Shown in pieces: positions 11,801-23,370 of a stretch of DNA of 64,000 bases (within the stretch, counting starts at the first letter, position 1; every line of letters starts with the position of its first letter). The notes beneath the pieces are model-generated. The model was not told where the DNA came from, made no database searches, and saw nothing but the letters and a program-made list of their open reading frames with translations. Origin of the DNA: Patella vulgata. Lineage: Eukaryota > Mollusca > Gastropoda > Patellidae. The DNA lies in assembly GCF_932274485.2 (NCBI RefSeq), contig NC_065886.2, positions 49,587,501-49,651,500 on the forward strand. The letters are read 5' to 3'. The translations under genes were made by a program, and so were the position numbers.

Positions 11801-12992
11801 GTACATTCACAAATAATAATCGATGCCCGAAATACGCTGCACAAAGCCGAGTTACTCCAGACAAAATGTTTTAATCCATTGGATATATTCCAAAACTAGG
11901 TAGATATATGGACGTAAAATTTGCATTTTTGACTGAAATTAAGAGGTCCAGTCATTTTAAATATTTCGAATGTTAATGGTTATTTTTGCTTCATAGAGTA
12001 TGGGGCTTTATGTAAAGAATGGTAATAACCCGTGACCTATTAATGTTTAATTAAATCATGTTGATAACTCGCAAATAGTATTATTATTTCACTTAAATCC
12101 ACCAAATATTTTATATAAACATATAATATATCACCATATATATAAACAAATAACACCATGACGACTAATGTAAATATGTAATCTGCTCCGAAAATCATAT
12201 TTCATTTGAGGAGACCAAGAGCACGGTACTATAATCACATTCTGTATTCAATCCTTACACCAATGTCGTCAGGAGGTAAGGTAGTTTTATAAATGTTGAC
12301 CCAAAATATCAAAATGAACCAAAATTTGGATTTTTTCATATTTTAAAATAAAAGTGCCTTAAAGTCAAAGCCAAACGTTTACAAAATATTTCCAAAAACT
12401 CCCACGGCGTTAAGTCGACAGAATGAGTTCTGAAATTTTTTCTTGAAAGTATTGAAACGTCTTTTTAGTCCGACAATAACAGTTAACATTATTTTTCAAA
12501 ACAATCTTTTTGACAAAAATCAAGCCTAAATAAGAACATATTTTTAAAAGCAAGTCTTGTATTTCTATGACGGTAGGAACAAGGTTATAATAAACACGGG
12601 TGAATTGTTTTCAAAATTTCAACTAAATTTCTTACAATACAATACAAAAGATAAACATAGGATTAATATATTTCCAAGATTTATACTATATTAATTACAA
12701 TAATTAAATATTTCGTGGAATATGCCAACGAATAATTAAACGTGTAGTCTGCTAATAAAGGCCAAAATATGAAAAATTAAATAAAATACAAAAAATTAAA
12801 TAAAATATGGATTAAAGAACTACATTTGTATATATTTGTATATTTGTCTGAAGAGCATGTATAGTTCTTTAATCCATATTTTATTTTTTTATTTTTTTGT
12901 ATATATATATATTTTGGAGTTTTCAAGAATCGCTACGCTTAAAATTGAACAATTTTAAGTTTGCAGACAAAAATTTGAATTTGATTTTTACA
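11801..12992. other. AT-rich region with a perfect 24-bp hairpin
   Basis: Arms at 12799-12822 and 12862-12885 are exact inverted copies (they contain ATATGGATTAAAGAACTA and its complement), with a 39-base loop and A/T-rich extensions on both sides. It may be a foldback element. No gene is seen in the rest of the stretch. Confidence 0.6.
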
Positions 12993-13345
12993 CAATCTGA
13001 TTAAAACACAGATTCTATTTCGTTTCGTTTTTCATAGTTCAAAATTTCGTTTTACTTGTCTTTACTACACTAGGATCTGGAAGAGTTGTTATATAACCCG
13101 CGTTCTGATTGATGTGAGGGATTAGCCAATAAAACAGTCTGTTATGGGGAGTTCTTGGCGTGCGGTGCACGGAACTGTGGGCATTCAGTATAAACGCTAA
13201 TTAGTTAATCAAAAGTCTGACGTCATACCGCTCGTATGACACCTGACGCGACCTCCCGCTACAACTGGTCAGATCTTAATATAGTGCGGGCCATCGAAAG
13301 TATAACAAACGAAACGAAATATAGATCTGTATTTTAATCAGATTG
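12993..13345 (+). mobile_element. Inverted-repeat DNA element (9-bp-duplication family), copy B
   Basis: This is the best-preserved copy in + orientation. It begins CAATCTGATTAAAACACAG and ends with the inverse, CTGTATTTTAATCAGATTG; the inverted repeat extends further (TTTCGTTTCGTT against AACGAAACGAAAT). The flanks ATTTTTACA and TTTTTTACA agree at 8 of 9 bases, consistent with a 9-bp target duplication. It has no open frame. Confidence 0.88.
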
Positions 13346-14013
13346 TTTTTTACACCAAAAGTAAAAGACTTGGGCTCTGTGCATCTTTATAAATGGTGTA
13401 CTCAATTAAGTTAAACAAGTGGCGTTTTTAACATTTGGAATGTACATCGAAGCCCATTCATAATTACGGTGCATTACTCATGCGCGACCTGTACCGGTTC
13501 TTTACATGCGATATTCCTTTTATCTAAGTGGCATTTTGATTGGCTGTTATACACGACATATATTTATCCCCGCCTTCTGTTTAAAATGTATTGCCACCTT
13601 TTAACGCTTCGATTTAAAAGAGATAGTTTGTACCCGTGTGAGATATAGAATTATATGCTTAATTGTAGTCGGATGTGGCAGAAATGCAATGAATAACAAT
13701 GATCAATCCTTGTAATGAAGAAACAATTGACGGACATCATCACGGACACCACGCACCCTAACCCACATTCTTGACAACTTACCTGTCTACAATATTACCG
13801 CCGAATATCACAAAATAAAATAATACACTATTGATATTATTAACAATTTCAGATCTTCATACCCCAGGCCCCCTAAATTGAATCTGTGCAGGGGGACGGG
13901 TTCCTGACCCCCCCGGAACCCCCCTGGATCTGCGCTTGTATCCGCTTTGTCACCCTGCTACCATGACAATTTTTTTCATTTTGAAGTTTATATTACCGTC
14001 AACTATATTTCAG
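13346..14013. other. Region upstream of the mucin-like gene's first visible exon
   Basis: This should contain intron, and possibly the missing upstream exon, of the gene that follows. I could not find a convincing initiator exon ending in phase 1. GC rises around 13860-13940, where CCCCCC-type runs occur. Confidence 0.35.
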
Positions 14014-17000
14014 AAGCATTTGTAGAGACTGGTTCTGCCCCAGTAAAAGCATCGTGTTTATCATTTAAACTCAAGTTGTTAATAGGGTTGGCGGTTGGGA
14101 CAGTTGTAGTTAGTGGTGCAGTAACCGCTGGAGTTTTGCTTTCAAGTACGTATGTATAGAGTTTAACCAATTTGTGCCTGAAACTATTTCTGGCTAAACC
14201 ATAACTTAAGAAATATGGAAGGGTATCGCTGCCAATATTAAATGCTCTGCTAAAACGTCTTTTCCATTGATTATGTGTAAATTTTGTCCTTACCGGTATT
14301 AGGACCTTGTACATTGTACTTTTTACATATAATCAATGAAAAAGACATTTTAGCAGAGCATTTAATTCGAATGCAACGTATGACTTTTATATCTCCTTTG
14401 CGTTTGAATGCGATTACTATATTTTGGCGGTGGCACTGACAGCAGCAGTTGCGTGACTTAGAACTTCGCCACATTTTAAAGAGGAGCAGCGGATCTGTTT
14501 ATTAATATTTTCGTTTCTGATTTTTTGTATTCCAAAATTATAGTCAACCTACCGTCAGGCCCGGAGGAGTGGGGGGGGGCTAATTTGGCCGCAAGTACTC
14601 TTTTCTCCAGGTTAGGACCCACGCCTATAAGGACCTAGGATGGAAGCCCCCCCCCCCCCAATCAAGAATTGCTTCCGCCGGCCCTGACCGTTATAGGACG
14701 ACCAGCATTGAAACAGCGAAAGGGGTGTGAATGGGGAGGTGGCTCCCTATATTCTGTCACCAAGGACGACCATATAGCTAAATTTATTGTAAATAGAGAG
14801 AGAGAGAGAAATGGGGTTTAACGTCCACTCGACACAAACCAGGTCATTTCGGGACTAACATATGGTTTAATTTTATTTCAATATTTCGCTTGCGCGTAGG
14901 GGTCTTTAGCAGTGGGAGGAAACCGGAGGACCCGGAGAAAACCCACGAGGATGGACAGGCGACCCTGCTCCTTGTCACGTACAACCGGGGAATCGAAACC
15001 TTGCCAGACTTTATGATACAGCGAGCACACGCTAACCATTCAGCCATCCAACCCCCTTATTGTAAATAAGAGTATTGGTATGTGATGTCAGCTCTCATCC
15101 AAGACGACAGATTTGCAACGTAACCCTTTATTTAGTCCACGCAGTATTTTCAACTAATTATGATTAGTCCAATTCTCACAATATTTTTTTTTTTTAATTT
15201 TCTATTTTTGTTGATTCCTTACTAAAATCTAACAAGTTTATCGTAATTGCATTTTCAGATAACACAAATAAATCTGTTGATGCGGTTATGAATTCAACTA
15301 CAGCGGATTATACGGCCAATGGAACTCAAACATCACTCGTAACAACTGTTGATTCGTTGACCAATGAATATGAAACCACGGAAACACAAACTGCAAATAC
15401 ACCAACCAATAACCAGACTCCTGCTTCCGAAACCAATATAACAACAGTTCGCCAAGATTCTTCTTCCACGGTTACAGCGGATCCACTAAATAATGAAACG
15501 TTGTCGCAGATGACAACCAATTCTAACACGTATATAGAAGACACGACAAACAGTAGTTCACTAATGTCTTCATATACTACCGCATCAGTAGGCACCACGA
15601 TCTCTGTTTTAGGGGGTACACAAAGTACAGCAACAAGGTTTGGTACAGCACCAATCACACCTGCAGGGGCTACACAGACAGTGACAGCTGCAGGAGCTAT
15701 ACAGACAACGACAGCTGCAGGGGCTACACAGACAATGGCAACCATAAACGCCGTGACGTTTTCTACAACAACACCATCAACAACTGCAGCACCAACTACA
15801 CAACCAACCACAGAACTATGGACACCATCCCCGTGTTCCGCATGTACGTTTACTCAAATCTTTATGTTATTTAGGTATGAATTCAACACAGAGGACCCAG
15901 TATTGTTCCAGGTTGTGCGAAAATATTATGTTGATCGTGTGGTCTCTCATGAACTCTTATTCTCATACAACGATGCGCGTCGTTTCGAAAATACCGCCAA
16001 CCCCAGTGACTTCTCCGGCCTTTGAAATTCATTTAGATATAAACATTGACCGGGGGCTAGCTACACAAAAACAAAACTGAGAAAACTGTCACGGTCACGT
16101 GCTTTATCCTTTATCATCAGATCAGGTGAAGTGCGGTCGGCATTTTTGCATCAATGAAAATTGGAATCACAGTGGGATCGTATTAATTCATAGTAAAAAC
16201 TGACGTCAAATTGGATTCTTCTCCTTAAAAAGTTCAGTGTGTATGTATGCCTACGTAATTTGGAGACGATGATGGCATCATGCATTGTCAACTGTCAAAT
16301 ATCCTTAACAGGAACCTGGCGAACCCCCTCCTGTATCCGCCACTGATTGACGGAGGTGGTATACCAGGCAGAATGTGTTTACTCTTTCTAAACACATTTC
16401 TAATTAATCTTTTTTGACTTATTCACTACGTCGCTGTAAATAGAGAACTTTGTTCGTCTTACATTTTCTGAAGCGACGTCTTCCAATTTTTAATCTTTTT
16501 TGTACTTGAAAACAGTATCATAGGAAAGGTCGTGAGAATAAAAAAAAAAATATTTGAGTAATGTCGTTATGGGAGAATGAATGTATAAAATAATAGCTGT
16601 TTTATTTACAGCAAGAAGTAGAACAGTTATATTTATGTTTTATGATGGCAGTGGAGATGTGTATTTGCGAGGTATTCTTGTAGGTAGGTCAATCAGGCAC
16701 TTATAATAATAACATCGATAAAACTGCCCAGTACAGCCCCAGTATTGATATTTATTACTTTACCATCGTGTAGCTCTCCTTCAATTTTTCATTGTCTTTT
16801 TTTTATATAAACAATATTTATTCAGAAACTGAGGGGATTGGGGAACAGGCCAAGCCTATATAAACCCTGAAGAGCTTAATAAAATAAACGAAAGTGCTAG
16901 TAATCAAAAACTTTTATATTTTTGTGTAGAACTGGCGATTTCGGCGTTCATCGTATATTATCTTCACAAAGCGTTTGATATTCTATTTCTTATTTGTTTC

Positions 17001-18967
17001 AATATTTGTGTTTTCTTTTTTTTTTGCTATGATTATTAGGTATACGTAGGCTACAACTATTAAGTGTTTTGTTTTTGTTGAGGGTGGAGTATACGGCCTA
17101 TCTATATTTTAAAATAAAATTTTATATTACAGCTATAGACCATCTGTCATTAGGACCAGGATTTAACACATACAATATGGCAGCTGCAAGTAAGCTTGTT
17201 TTTTTATCGAGTGTATTGGTCATGGATCGGTGAGCCACGGTTGCTCAGTGAGTAATACACTAGAAAGCTAACCAGAGGTCTCGGGTTCGCTCCTGGTGTT
17301 TACCAAGAAAGTTCCTCGGGATTTTCTGACCTGGTTCTACCTTGTCAGTGGTGAAGGACAGAGGGCCTGGGAAGGCACAGTGTCTAATTGTTCGGATGGT
17401 CACAAAAACCGAGGCCACTTGTACTCATTGGCGTGCACGTAAAAGAACCCCAACAGTTGGAATTCAAAAAAAGAGTAGGCCGTAGCCCCACTGTCTTCAT
17501 TAGCCCAGTTGGTGCAGAAAATTCCCATTGAACATGGATGGAAGGTGACCATCTTTACAACTAGTGACACAGTCAAGACCGTATTACTATTAGCCTTTAC
17601 GGTTTCGATGATGGAGATAACACCAGGAAAAAATATACTTTCAATGTCAATGCTTACAAACATTATCATCTCTCATTAAGTTAACAAGTTGAATGGTCGG
17701 TACCATTGGTAGAGAAAGTTTCCCAAAACTTAGAACTACACAACGAATACAAGCAGTGAGAATGGGTGTTAAAAGTTACACAAGGTCACAAACTTTTCCG
17801 CTTTGTAAAAACATTTTGAATTTCAACTGATGGGTACCGATTTCTTACCAATATATTATTTATCCTCACACCCATTTACAAACGTATATTCCAGCAAACA
17901 CACAATTATCGTGGGGTCACAATTCACCAACAGCAAAAACAAGTAATGATGTTTCAAGTTCTATATACTATTCACTAAATACGTAAGTTAATCTAAATTT
18001 GCTAGAATACACTTAAAAGTTTATGATTTTCTATGTTAAGACAATGGCCCCCCAAAAATAATATTTAAAGTCATCGTCCAATCTGCATGTAGTATTATAC
18101 CATGCTGATTTTGAAAACAAATCATGTATGATTTTTCTCTGTTAGGAGCATCACGCTGTGAATAATAACGGACATGCGCGGCTGACATTCAATAGGGTGT
18201 ACTCTTGCAAACCTTTATCATAGTCCTATACATATATATGAAGTTATATGATACTTTTTCGAAGATTAACCAAAGGCCTCTCTTAAAGATACATTATGGG
18301 AGATAAGATAAAGAGATGGCAGTTCTCTCTATAATAGTTAAAAACTAGATGGTGTAAAGGTAATTTGCTGAAAATTTCAGTCAAATTGATCCACTATGAG
18401 CCGAGAAAGAAGCGGGTGAAATTTTTGCATAGTCTCGGTCATCATTACTAAAATCATTAATATAAACAGCATAGTCGCGATTATCCACTTTTTTAAATTT
18501 AATTATCAATGGCCGTTAGCGGCATATAGTAATCTAATCCAGCCAACATCGAAGGCTAGCCTTGACATCGCGAGTTTATTATGGTCTGGATAAGTTAATT
18601 AATGTCTAATTGATAATTTACATAACATTTCAGGCCTAAAGAAAGACTTGTAATAAGCCGATTTTGCTCTTGCATAATGCATGTTTAATCTATAGCTATT
18701 TGTATATATTTTTAAAAAAAATATTTATGTTGAAGATATGGAGATAATTATTGGATAATGGATGTTTGTATGGAGTGTCCAGCCAGTGGATGGTTTGAAA
18801 TCAAGGGTTTTACCAGTGACTGGGAAGGAGACCGCAACCAAGACGGAATCTGTTCTGGATCAGCTGGTGCTAATAAAATAGCAAGTTCTACCAATCATCA
18901 AGGAATGTGTGGAAAAATCAATGTCTTTAAGTTAAATCAAAATATGTGTACTATTGACAATTTCTGA
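14014..18967 (+). CDS. Putative type II membrane mucin-like glycoprotein with a C-terminal ectodomain; N-terminal exon not found
   Basis: Six exons are read: 14014-14145, 15259-15843, 16612-16671, 17133-17189, 17895-17982 and 18736-18967 (stop TGA 18965-18967). All acceptors are AG and all donors GT, and the phases join (1,1,1,1,2), giving at least 384 residues. Exon 1 carries a basic flank (FKLK) and then one hydrophobic segment, LLIGLAVGTVVVSGAVTAGV, which suggests N-in topology. Exon 2 (195 codons) is a Ser/Thr/Asn-rich stalk with many NxS/T sites and imperfect repeats of TAAGATQT. The last exons give a compact domain with RTVIFMFYDG, YGDNYWIMDVCMECP, GWFEIKGF, NHQGMCGKINVF and a final MCTIDNF. 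Spacing of W, G and C resembles, from memory, ectodomains attached to some invertebrate alpha-amylase-like and secreted proteins, but I cannot name the family. An upstream exon must supply the start codon. The exon structure is firm; function is unknown. Confidence 0.75.
14556..14686. mobile_element. Small inverted-repeat element with 5-bp target duplication
   Basis: It starts CAGGCCCGGAGGAGTGGG and ends GCTTCCGCCGGCCCTG, whose inverse begins CAGGGCCGGCGGAAGC. It is flanked by an exact ACCGT duplication (14551-14555 and 14687-14691). It lies in the first visible intron of the mucin-like gene. A longer sister copy is at 62727-62884. Confidence 0.8.
14796..15056 (-). mobile_element. SINE family 2, full length, in an intron
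   Basis: On the minus strand it runs from the tRNA-like head (GGATGGCTGAATGGTTAGC) through GGTTTCGATTCCCCGG to a (CT)n tail. An exact 12-bp target duplication, TTATTGTAAATA, flanks it (14784-14795 and 15057-15068). It sits in the mucin-like gene's intron between 14146 and 15258. Confidence 0.93.
16050..16347 (+). mobile_element. Decayed copy of the CAGGGGCGGATCCAG element
   Basis: It shares GTGCTTTATCCTTTATC, ATTAATTCATA, AAAAACTGACGTCAAA, AAAAGTTCAGTGTGTATGTA and a CTGTATCCGCCACTGA end with the intact copy at 61071-61485. The left end has drifted. It lies in the intron after mucin-like exon 2. Confidence 0.65.
17228..17530 (+). mobile_element. SINE family 1, in an intron
   Basis: The tRNA-like head, GAGCCACGGTTGCTCAGTGA, and a B box, GTCTCGGGTTCGCTCCTGG, precede CTTGTCAGTGGTGAAGGACA, CATTGGCGTGCACGTAAAAG and CAGTTGGAATTC. 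The 3' end is diverged. It lies in the mucin-like gene's intron between 17190 and 17894. Confidence 0.85.
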
Positions 18968-19081
18968 TGTCGTTAACTTTTCATGTTTATTTGATTCTTG
19001 TCATCAGCATCACAAACGTGTAAATACATGTAACATAACACGATCGAAATGTCAGTATAATTATTATTCCTAAGTAGACCC

Positions 19082-19850
19082 GTTAAATTATTTTTATCAT
19101 GTCGTCGCCCCTGTCCGTCCGCCCACAATTTGTTTGTGGACACTCTACAGGTCACAATTTTTATCCGATTTTAAAAAAACGTTTAAATGTATCACCGTTG
19201 CCCCTTATTGACGGTTGAGTTCGAATTTCGTAAAAACTGTCTGACAAAATAGCCGCTCCTTGTACGCAAATAATGTAAAAGTGTGTATAACCCAGGTTGT
19301 GGACCCTCTAGAAATTACAATTTTTATCAGATTTTGATGAAACTTAAAATATATGTTTATGTTCCAAAGATCTCGGGTCTTTTCGCTATTTGCGCATATC
19401 AGACTGTAACTTCCTTGATTATGACCCTGATTGTACGAAAAATCGTGTTTTTAGCTTGTGTATCCTCTACAGGTCAGACTTTTTATCCAATTTAAAAAAA
19501 AACGTTTGAATATATCTTACCGTTACACCATAATGATGGTTGGGTTTGAATTTCGTAAAAATCGGATCGAAACTGCCCGACAAAAGGGCAGCTCCTTGTA
19601 TGCAAATAGTGTAAAAGTATGTAATACCAAGGTCACAATTTTTATCTGATTTTGATGAAACTTAAAATATGTTTATATCCCAAAGACCTAGGTTCCTGTA
19701 GATATTCACGCATATCGGACCATAACTTCCAGGATTATGACCCCTGATTATACGAAAAATCGCTTATTTCTTGAGCTTGTTCTCTGTCCAACTCTTGCAA
19801 AATGTGGGCGTATCTTACATGACAACGGCTTGTTTCGTTGTATTATAGCA
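19082..19850 (+). repeat. Satellite block, GATTTTGATGAAACTTAAAA core
   Basis: It opens with ATCATGTCGTCGCCCCTGTC, the module also seen at 1445 and 41200. About three diverged units follow, each with TCACAATTTTTATC, GATGAAACTTAAAATAT, CCAAAGATCTCGG or a variant, TCGGACCATAACTTCC and GTACGAAAAATCG. It ends near 19781-19850 with a stretch, inverted relative to 39325-39400, that includes CTTGCAAAATGTGGGCGTAT. No gene is present. Confidence 0.7.
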
Positions 19851-21060
19851 AAATAATATTAACAGAATATGGACCTACTGTTTATAATGTAAATAAAAAC
19901 ACCCATTACGCCACGGTATATTGAAACTATTATCTATGATTTTCCCGCCACTTTCCGACTGTGATATTGTGAATTATATATTATGTAAAAATAAGTTGTT
20001 TAAGAAAGTTGTTAATCGGATTAGAAGAAAACAGCCACGCGGTGTGCACAACGACCCAAAGAACTGTTCATACTTCTTTCCGTCGGCCAAAAATTGCAAT
20101 TCGGTAATAACGGTCCTACCTCCTCACTGAAAGGGATGGTCGATGGTTGCCGGTAGGGTAATGATTAGAGAATAAAACCTTTCGACATTCAGTTTTCCGC
20201 TATAGCCTCCATTCCCAAGCCTTCTTTGTAAAACACGTATATGCCCGTCTACATTAGCCCAGTCGGAGAAGAACAGATTAACCCCATATTATTTCATTTT
20301 CTCATTTGTTTTCGTATCTTTGTTCAGCGCACCTCCTAATTGGGTGAACGTGCAGGGCGCTGTATTCGGCGTGTGGATATTCGTTAGCTGTAATATTTGT
20401 AGCCGTGATAATTCTTATTGACGGCTACAACTGATACACTATTCGAGGCTTTGAGCAAGTAAACTTAGGTTCATTTGCAAAATTTTCAACACACATCATC
20501 TCAGTCTGCATGGAAATAAGTAATCATGTTACAAATAGAGAAGAGTGGAACACCGCAATCTTAATCTTATCTTACCGAACAGTTTTTCTCTATTTTCGAA
20601 TGACATGATATCACGTGATTCTTGTTCGGCGGCCATTTTAAACTGAACAGAAATTTCGCATAGCAGTTGGGTTAAATCAAATAATATAATTATACGGTAA
20701 GGTTTCACCTTTATTTCAAAATGAATTTGTTTATTATATGCTAAGCGATGTACAATACAGTTTGGGGTCAGTGTAATTGGAAATTAAGGGAGTTATGGGC
20801 CAGTAACATTTTTTTAGTGAAATGACTACACAACTTGCTCAAAGGAAGGCCTTAGGGCGGTCCACTACTGTGGCTGGAGCAAGACGGAAGACATCAGTAG
20901 TGGAACCATTTCTAGATATTCGTTAGCGTTCCTTATGAGGGGATCCAGTTGCTATCAACATTCCTCCACGTATACTGCGCAATCAGGATTTATCAGATCC
21001 CGGGATGAATTTAGTTGATAGTTTATAGGCCTATATACGTTTGTTTTCATGATTTGCAAT
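19851..21060. other. No recognised gene
   Basis: Short open frames at 19921-20130 and 20821-20925 (starting MTTQLAQRKALG) have no recognisable family. The latter has a possible GT donor near 20900 and could be a small first exon, but no partner exon was found. Nothing else was seen. Confidence 0.35.
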
Positions 21061-21789
21061 ATCAGTGTCAACGCCGGATTAACCATGGTGGGGGCCCTGG
21101 GGCCTGGAACATGTGGGGGCCCCTGATCACCGACCGCCGAGCTGTGGCCGGCGAAACCGGCCACCGCGAGCGCCGAAGACGGGAAGCCCCGCAAGTGGGG
21201 TCCGGGGGGGGGGGGTGGGGTTCTCCCCCCTTTGAAATTTTCAGAAATTGGAGGCCGGAAACATGATTTCCTGGCATTTCAGGCACTTGTGTTGGAGACT
21301 TTTAGAAGTACCTCCCCCAGAAAAAAATAAAATTCTGCCACAAAATTAGCGCATTCTGGCGTTATTGCAGTGGACCAATCCATGCGAGGGCTATGAAATG
21401 ATGGCATTTCTAGAGGAGGGGACTGGAGCTCATTGAGCCCGTTAAATCCGCCACTGTAAGTGAGCAAAGCTACATCAAACCTAATTTTGAAGTCGCTCAG
21501 TGATAAATAAAGGGGTCACTTGATTCGGAATCGTATTATATCCCCCACGATGATTTGATGAATGGAGGCCGTAACGTTACGACCAAGCCGGACTCGATTT
21601 TTGACGAACGTCTAACACTGTAAGTACCAAATGGTAATACGAGATTTAATCAAGAAATCTGAATATTTCGTGTGATCATGATGTGCATCTCATCAAATTC
21701 AGCTTATACCCACAACAAATATCAACAACAACAACAACAACAGCTTATATACAATCGTACGTCAATCTGAGGCAAAATTCGGGCTACTC

Positions 21790-22180
21790 GAAATGATGGG
21801 GACGGGTTATTTGTTCGAGTTATACGATAATTCGAGTTAGACGATGTTCGGTCCGATAGAAGATCTCACGACAATAAAAGACCATGTGTTACACCCTTAG
21901 ATAAAGCCACAAAAATCATTTATTTTTCAAATCTTCAAGTTTCCGCGAAAGTTGCCAAGGCACACTCGCCTGCAAGATCCATTATTTACAGTTCGAGTAA
22001 ATATAAGACTTCGATAAGGATTGTACCGGAAATTTGGTTCGAGCTATGCGATAATTCGAGTTACAGTTTCCGAGTTATTCGATGTTTTATAAAAGGAAAA
22101 CGAAAGAAAATATTCGTTCAACGAATTTTGTTCGAGTTAGCGATAATTCGCGTTATACGAGGTCAAGTTACGCGGAGTTA
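21790..22180. repeat. Three direct copies of a TTCGAGTTATACGATAATTC-type unit
   Basis: Units near 21812-21845, 22039-22083 and 22129-22162 each read GTTCGAGTTA, CGATAATTCG, AGTTA with small changes. The unit is itself partly palindromic. The spacing is irregular, and the function is unknown. Confidence 0.6.
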
Positions 22181-22197
22181 GAGCTGAATGATAATGA

Positions 22198-22419
22198 TCA
22201 ATGGATGAACACTCTTCTTTTTTTGCCCCTGGCGAATTTTGCAATGGTTTTTTCGGCATTGATGGTGCGCAGGATATCGCTTTCAGAGGCCAGCCGAACC
22301 AAATACACTAGCCTATCCTGACCCATCGTAGACCGGAGATAATTTTTTATGAGTTTCAATTTGGAGAAAGATCTCTCCCCAGAACAATTAGATATCATCA
22401 TACACAGATATATTCTCAA
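22198..22419 (-). pseudogene. hAT transposase C-terminal dimerisation segment
   Basis: The minus-strand frame reads MRIYLCMMISNCSGERSFSK, then LKLIKNYLRSTMGQDRL and later FARGKKRR. The NCSGERSFSKLKLIKNYLRS motif is the well-known C-terminal dimerisation region of hAT transposases (the type shared with ZMYM-like proteins). The rest of the transposase is missing, so this is a fragment of a plain DNA transposon, not a host gene. Confidence 0.88.
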
Positions 22420-22944
22420 TATTGCTTCAACGCTGGGGAATGTGGCCCCAGGGACTTCCTATGAAGGGCCCTCCGAGGATCGGAGGGGCCCCGTCACTAG
22501 GTCACCGGCCGTTGGAGTCCTCGGTCCGACCATGCTCAAGGCGCGCAACTGTGATTTTTGTGGGGGGGGGGGGCCTCTAATGTGGGGGCCCCTGGGTCCC
22601 ATGGTGCCCCGTGGTTAATCCGGCGTTGATCAGTGTATTTATTGCGGGTTTGTCTCAAGGGTGTTTGTTTATGTGTGGTGCCATCGTCGTGCATTCATTA
22701 TTAGCAAAGAAAGTGACCGTAGCGGAGTGTGTCCCTTTTCCGTTTTTTTATGTGAATCGAGCATCCCCCGTGTCCCACTAAGAGTCCGATTGAGATTATT
22801 GTTTCTACCCACCTGGAGTTGAAAATTTTGATAATTGGACCCCAGCAAACGTGTTTTCCTGCTATTCCTATCCATGGGTACAGCAACTACAAAGTAGTTC
22901 AGTGTGTTTTATTTGTTTCCTGCTATTCCCGTCCATGAGTACAC

Positions 22945-23313
22945 CAATCTGATTAAAATACAGATCTATTTTTCGGTTTCGTTTTTTTAATACCTTCTAG
23001 GGCCTACATCTCATGAAGATCTGACCGGTTGTAGCGATAGGTCGCGTCAGGGGTCATACAAGCGGCTTTTGACCCTATGACGTCAGACATTTGATTAACC
23101 AATCAGCATTGATGTTACTAGTGGAATACCCACACTTCCGTGCAAAACACGCTTAAAGCTCGCCGTAACAGACCGTTTCATTGGCTAATCCCTCACACCA
23201 TTCAGAACACGTCAATGATAACAACTCTTCCAGATCCTAGTGTAGTAAAGACAAGTAAAATGAATTTTTAACCTATAAAAACAAAACGAAATAGGATCTG
23301 TTTAATCAGATTG
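22945..23313 (-). mobile_element. Inverted-repeat DNA element (9-bp-duplication family), copy C
   Basis: It begins CAATCTGATTAAAATACAG and ends TCTGTTTAATCAGATTG, in reverse orientation to copies A and B. An exact 9-bp target duplication, TGAGTACAC, flanks it (22936-22944 and 23314-23322). It interrupts a unit of the TTTTCCTGCTATTCC repeat, so it is younger than that repeat. The size and the 9-bp duplication point to a Mutator-like (MULE) non-autonomous element. Confidence 0.92.
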
Positions 23314-23370
23314 TGAGTACACCAACTAGAAGCGTAGTCCAGTATAGATTTATTTAAGTGGCTTTGTAAC

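Larger units (their letters stand above)
21069..22628 (-). mobile_element. hAT transposon remnant with exact 8-bp target duplication
   Basis: The left end, CAACGCCGGATTAACCATGG, is mirrored at the right end (inverse CAACGCCGGATTAACCACGG). The exact 8-bp duplication ATCAGTGT lies outside both ends (21061-21068 and 22629-22636), the hAT hallmark. G-rich subterminal stretches flank the ends. At about 1.56 kb it is far shorter than an autonomous hAT and keeps only the transposase C-terminus, on the minus strand at 22198-22419. Internally, at 21790-22180, three direct copies of a GATAATTCGAGTT-type unit suggest an additional insertion or a subterminal repeat cluster. Confidence 0.9.

Noticed and set aside
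15326-15811. 161-codon open frame on the minus strand
   Set aside because: It is antisense to the Ser/Thr-rich coding exon and is open only because of that exon's biased codon composition.
15844-16025. Read-through extension of mucin-like exon 2 to a TGA near 16023
   Set aside because: A GTACGT donor at 15844 keeps phase 1 with all downstream exons. The extension would be an intron-retention product at most.
20821-20925. Short open frame MTTQLAQRKALG as a first exon
   Set aside because: The start context and a possible GT donor near 20900 are suggestive, but no partner exon or known protein could be matched.
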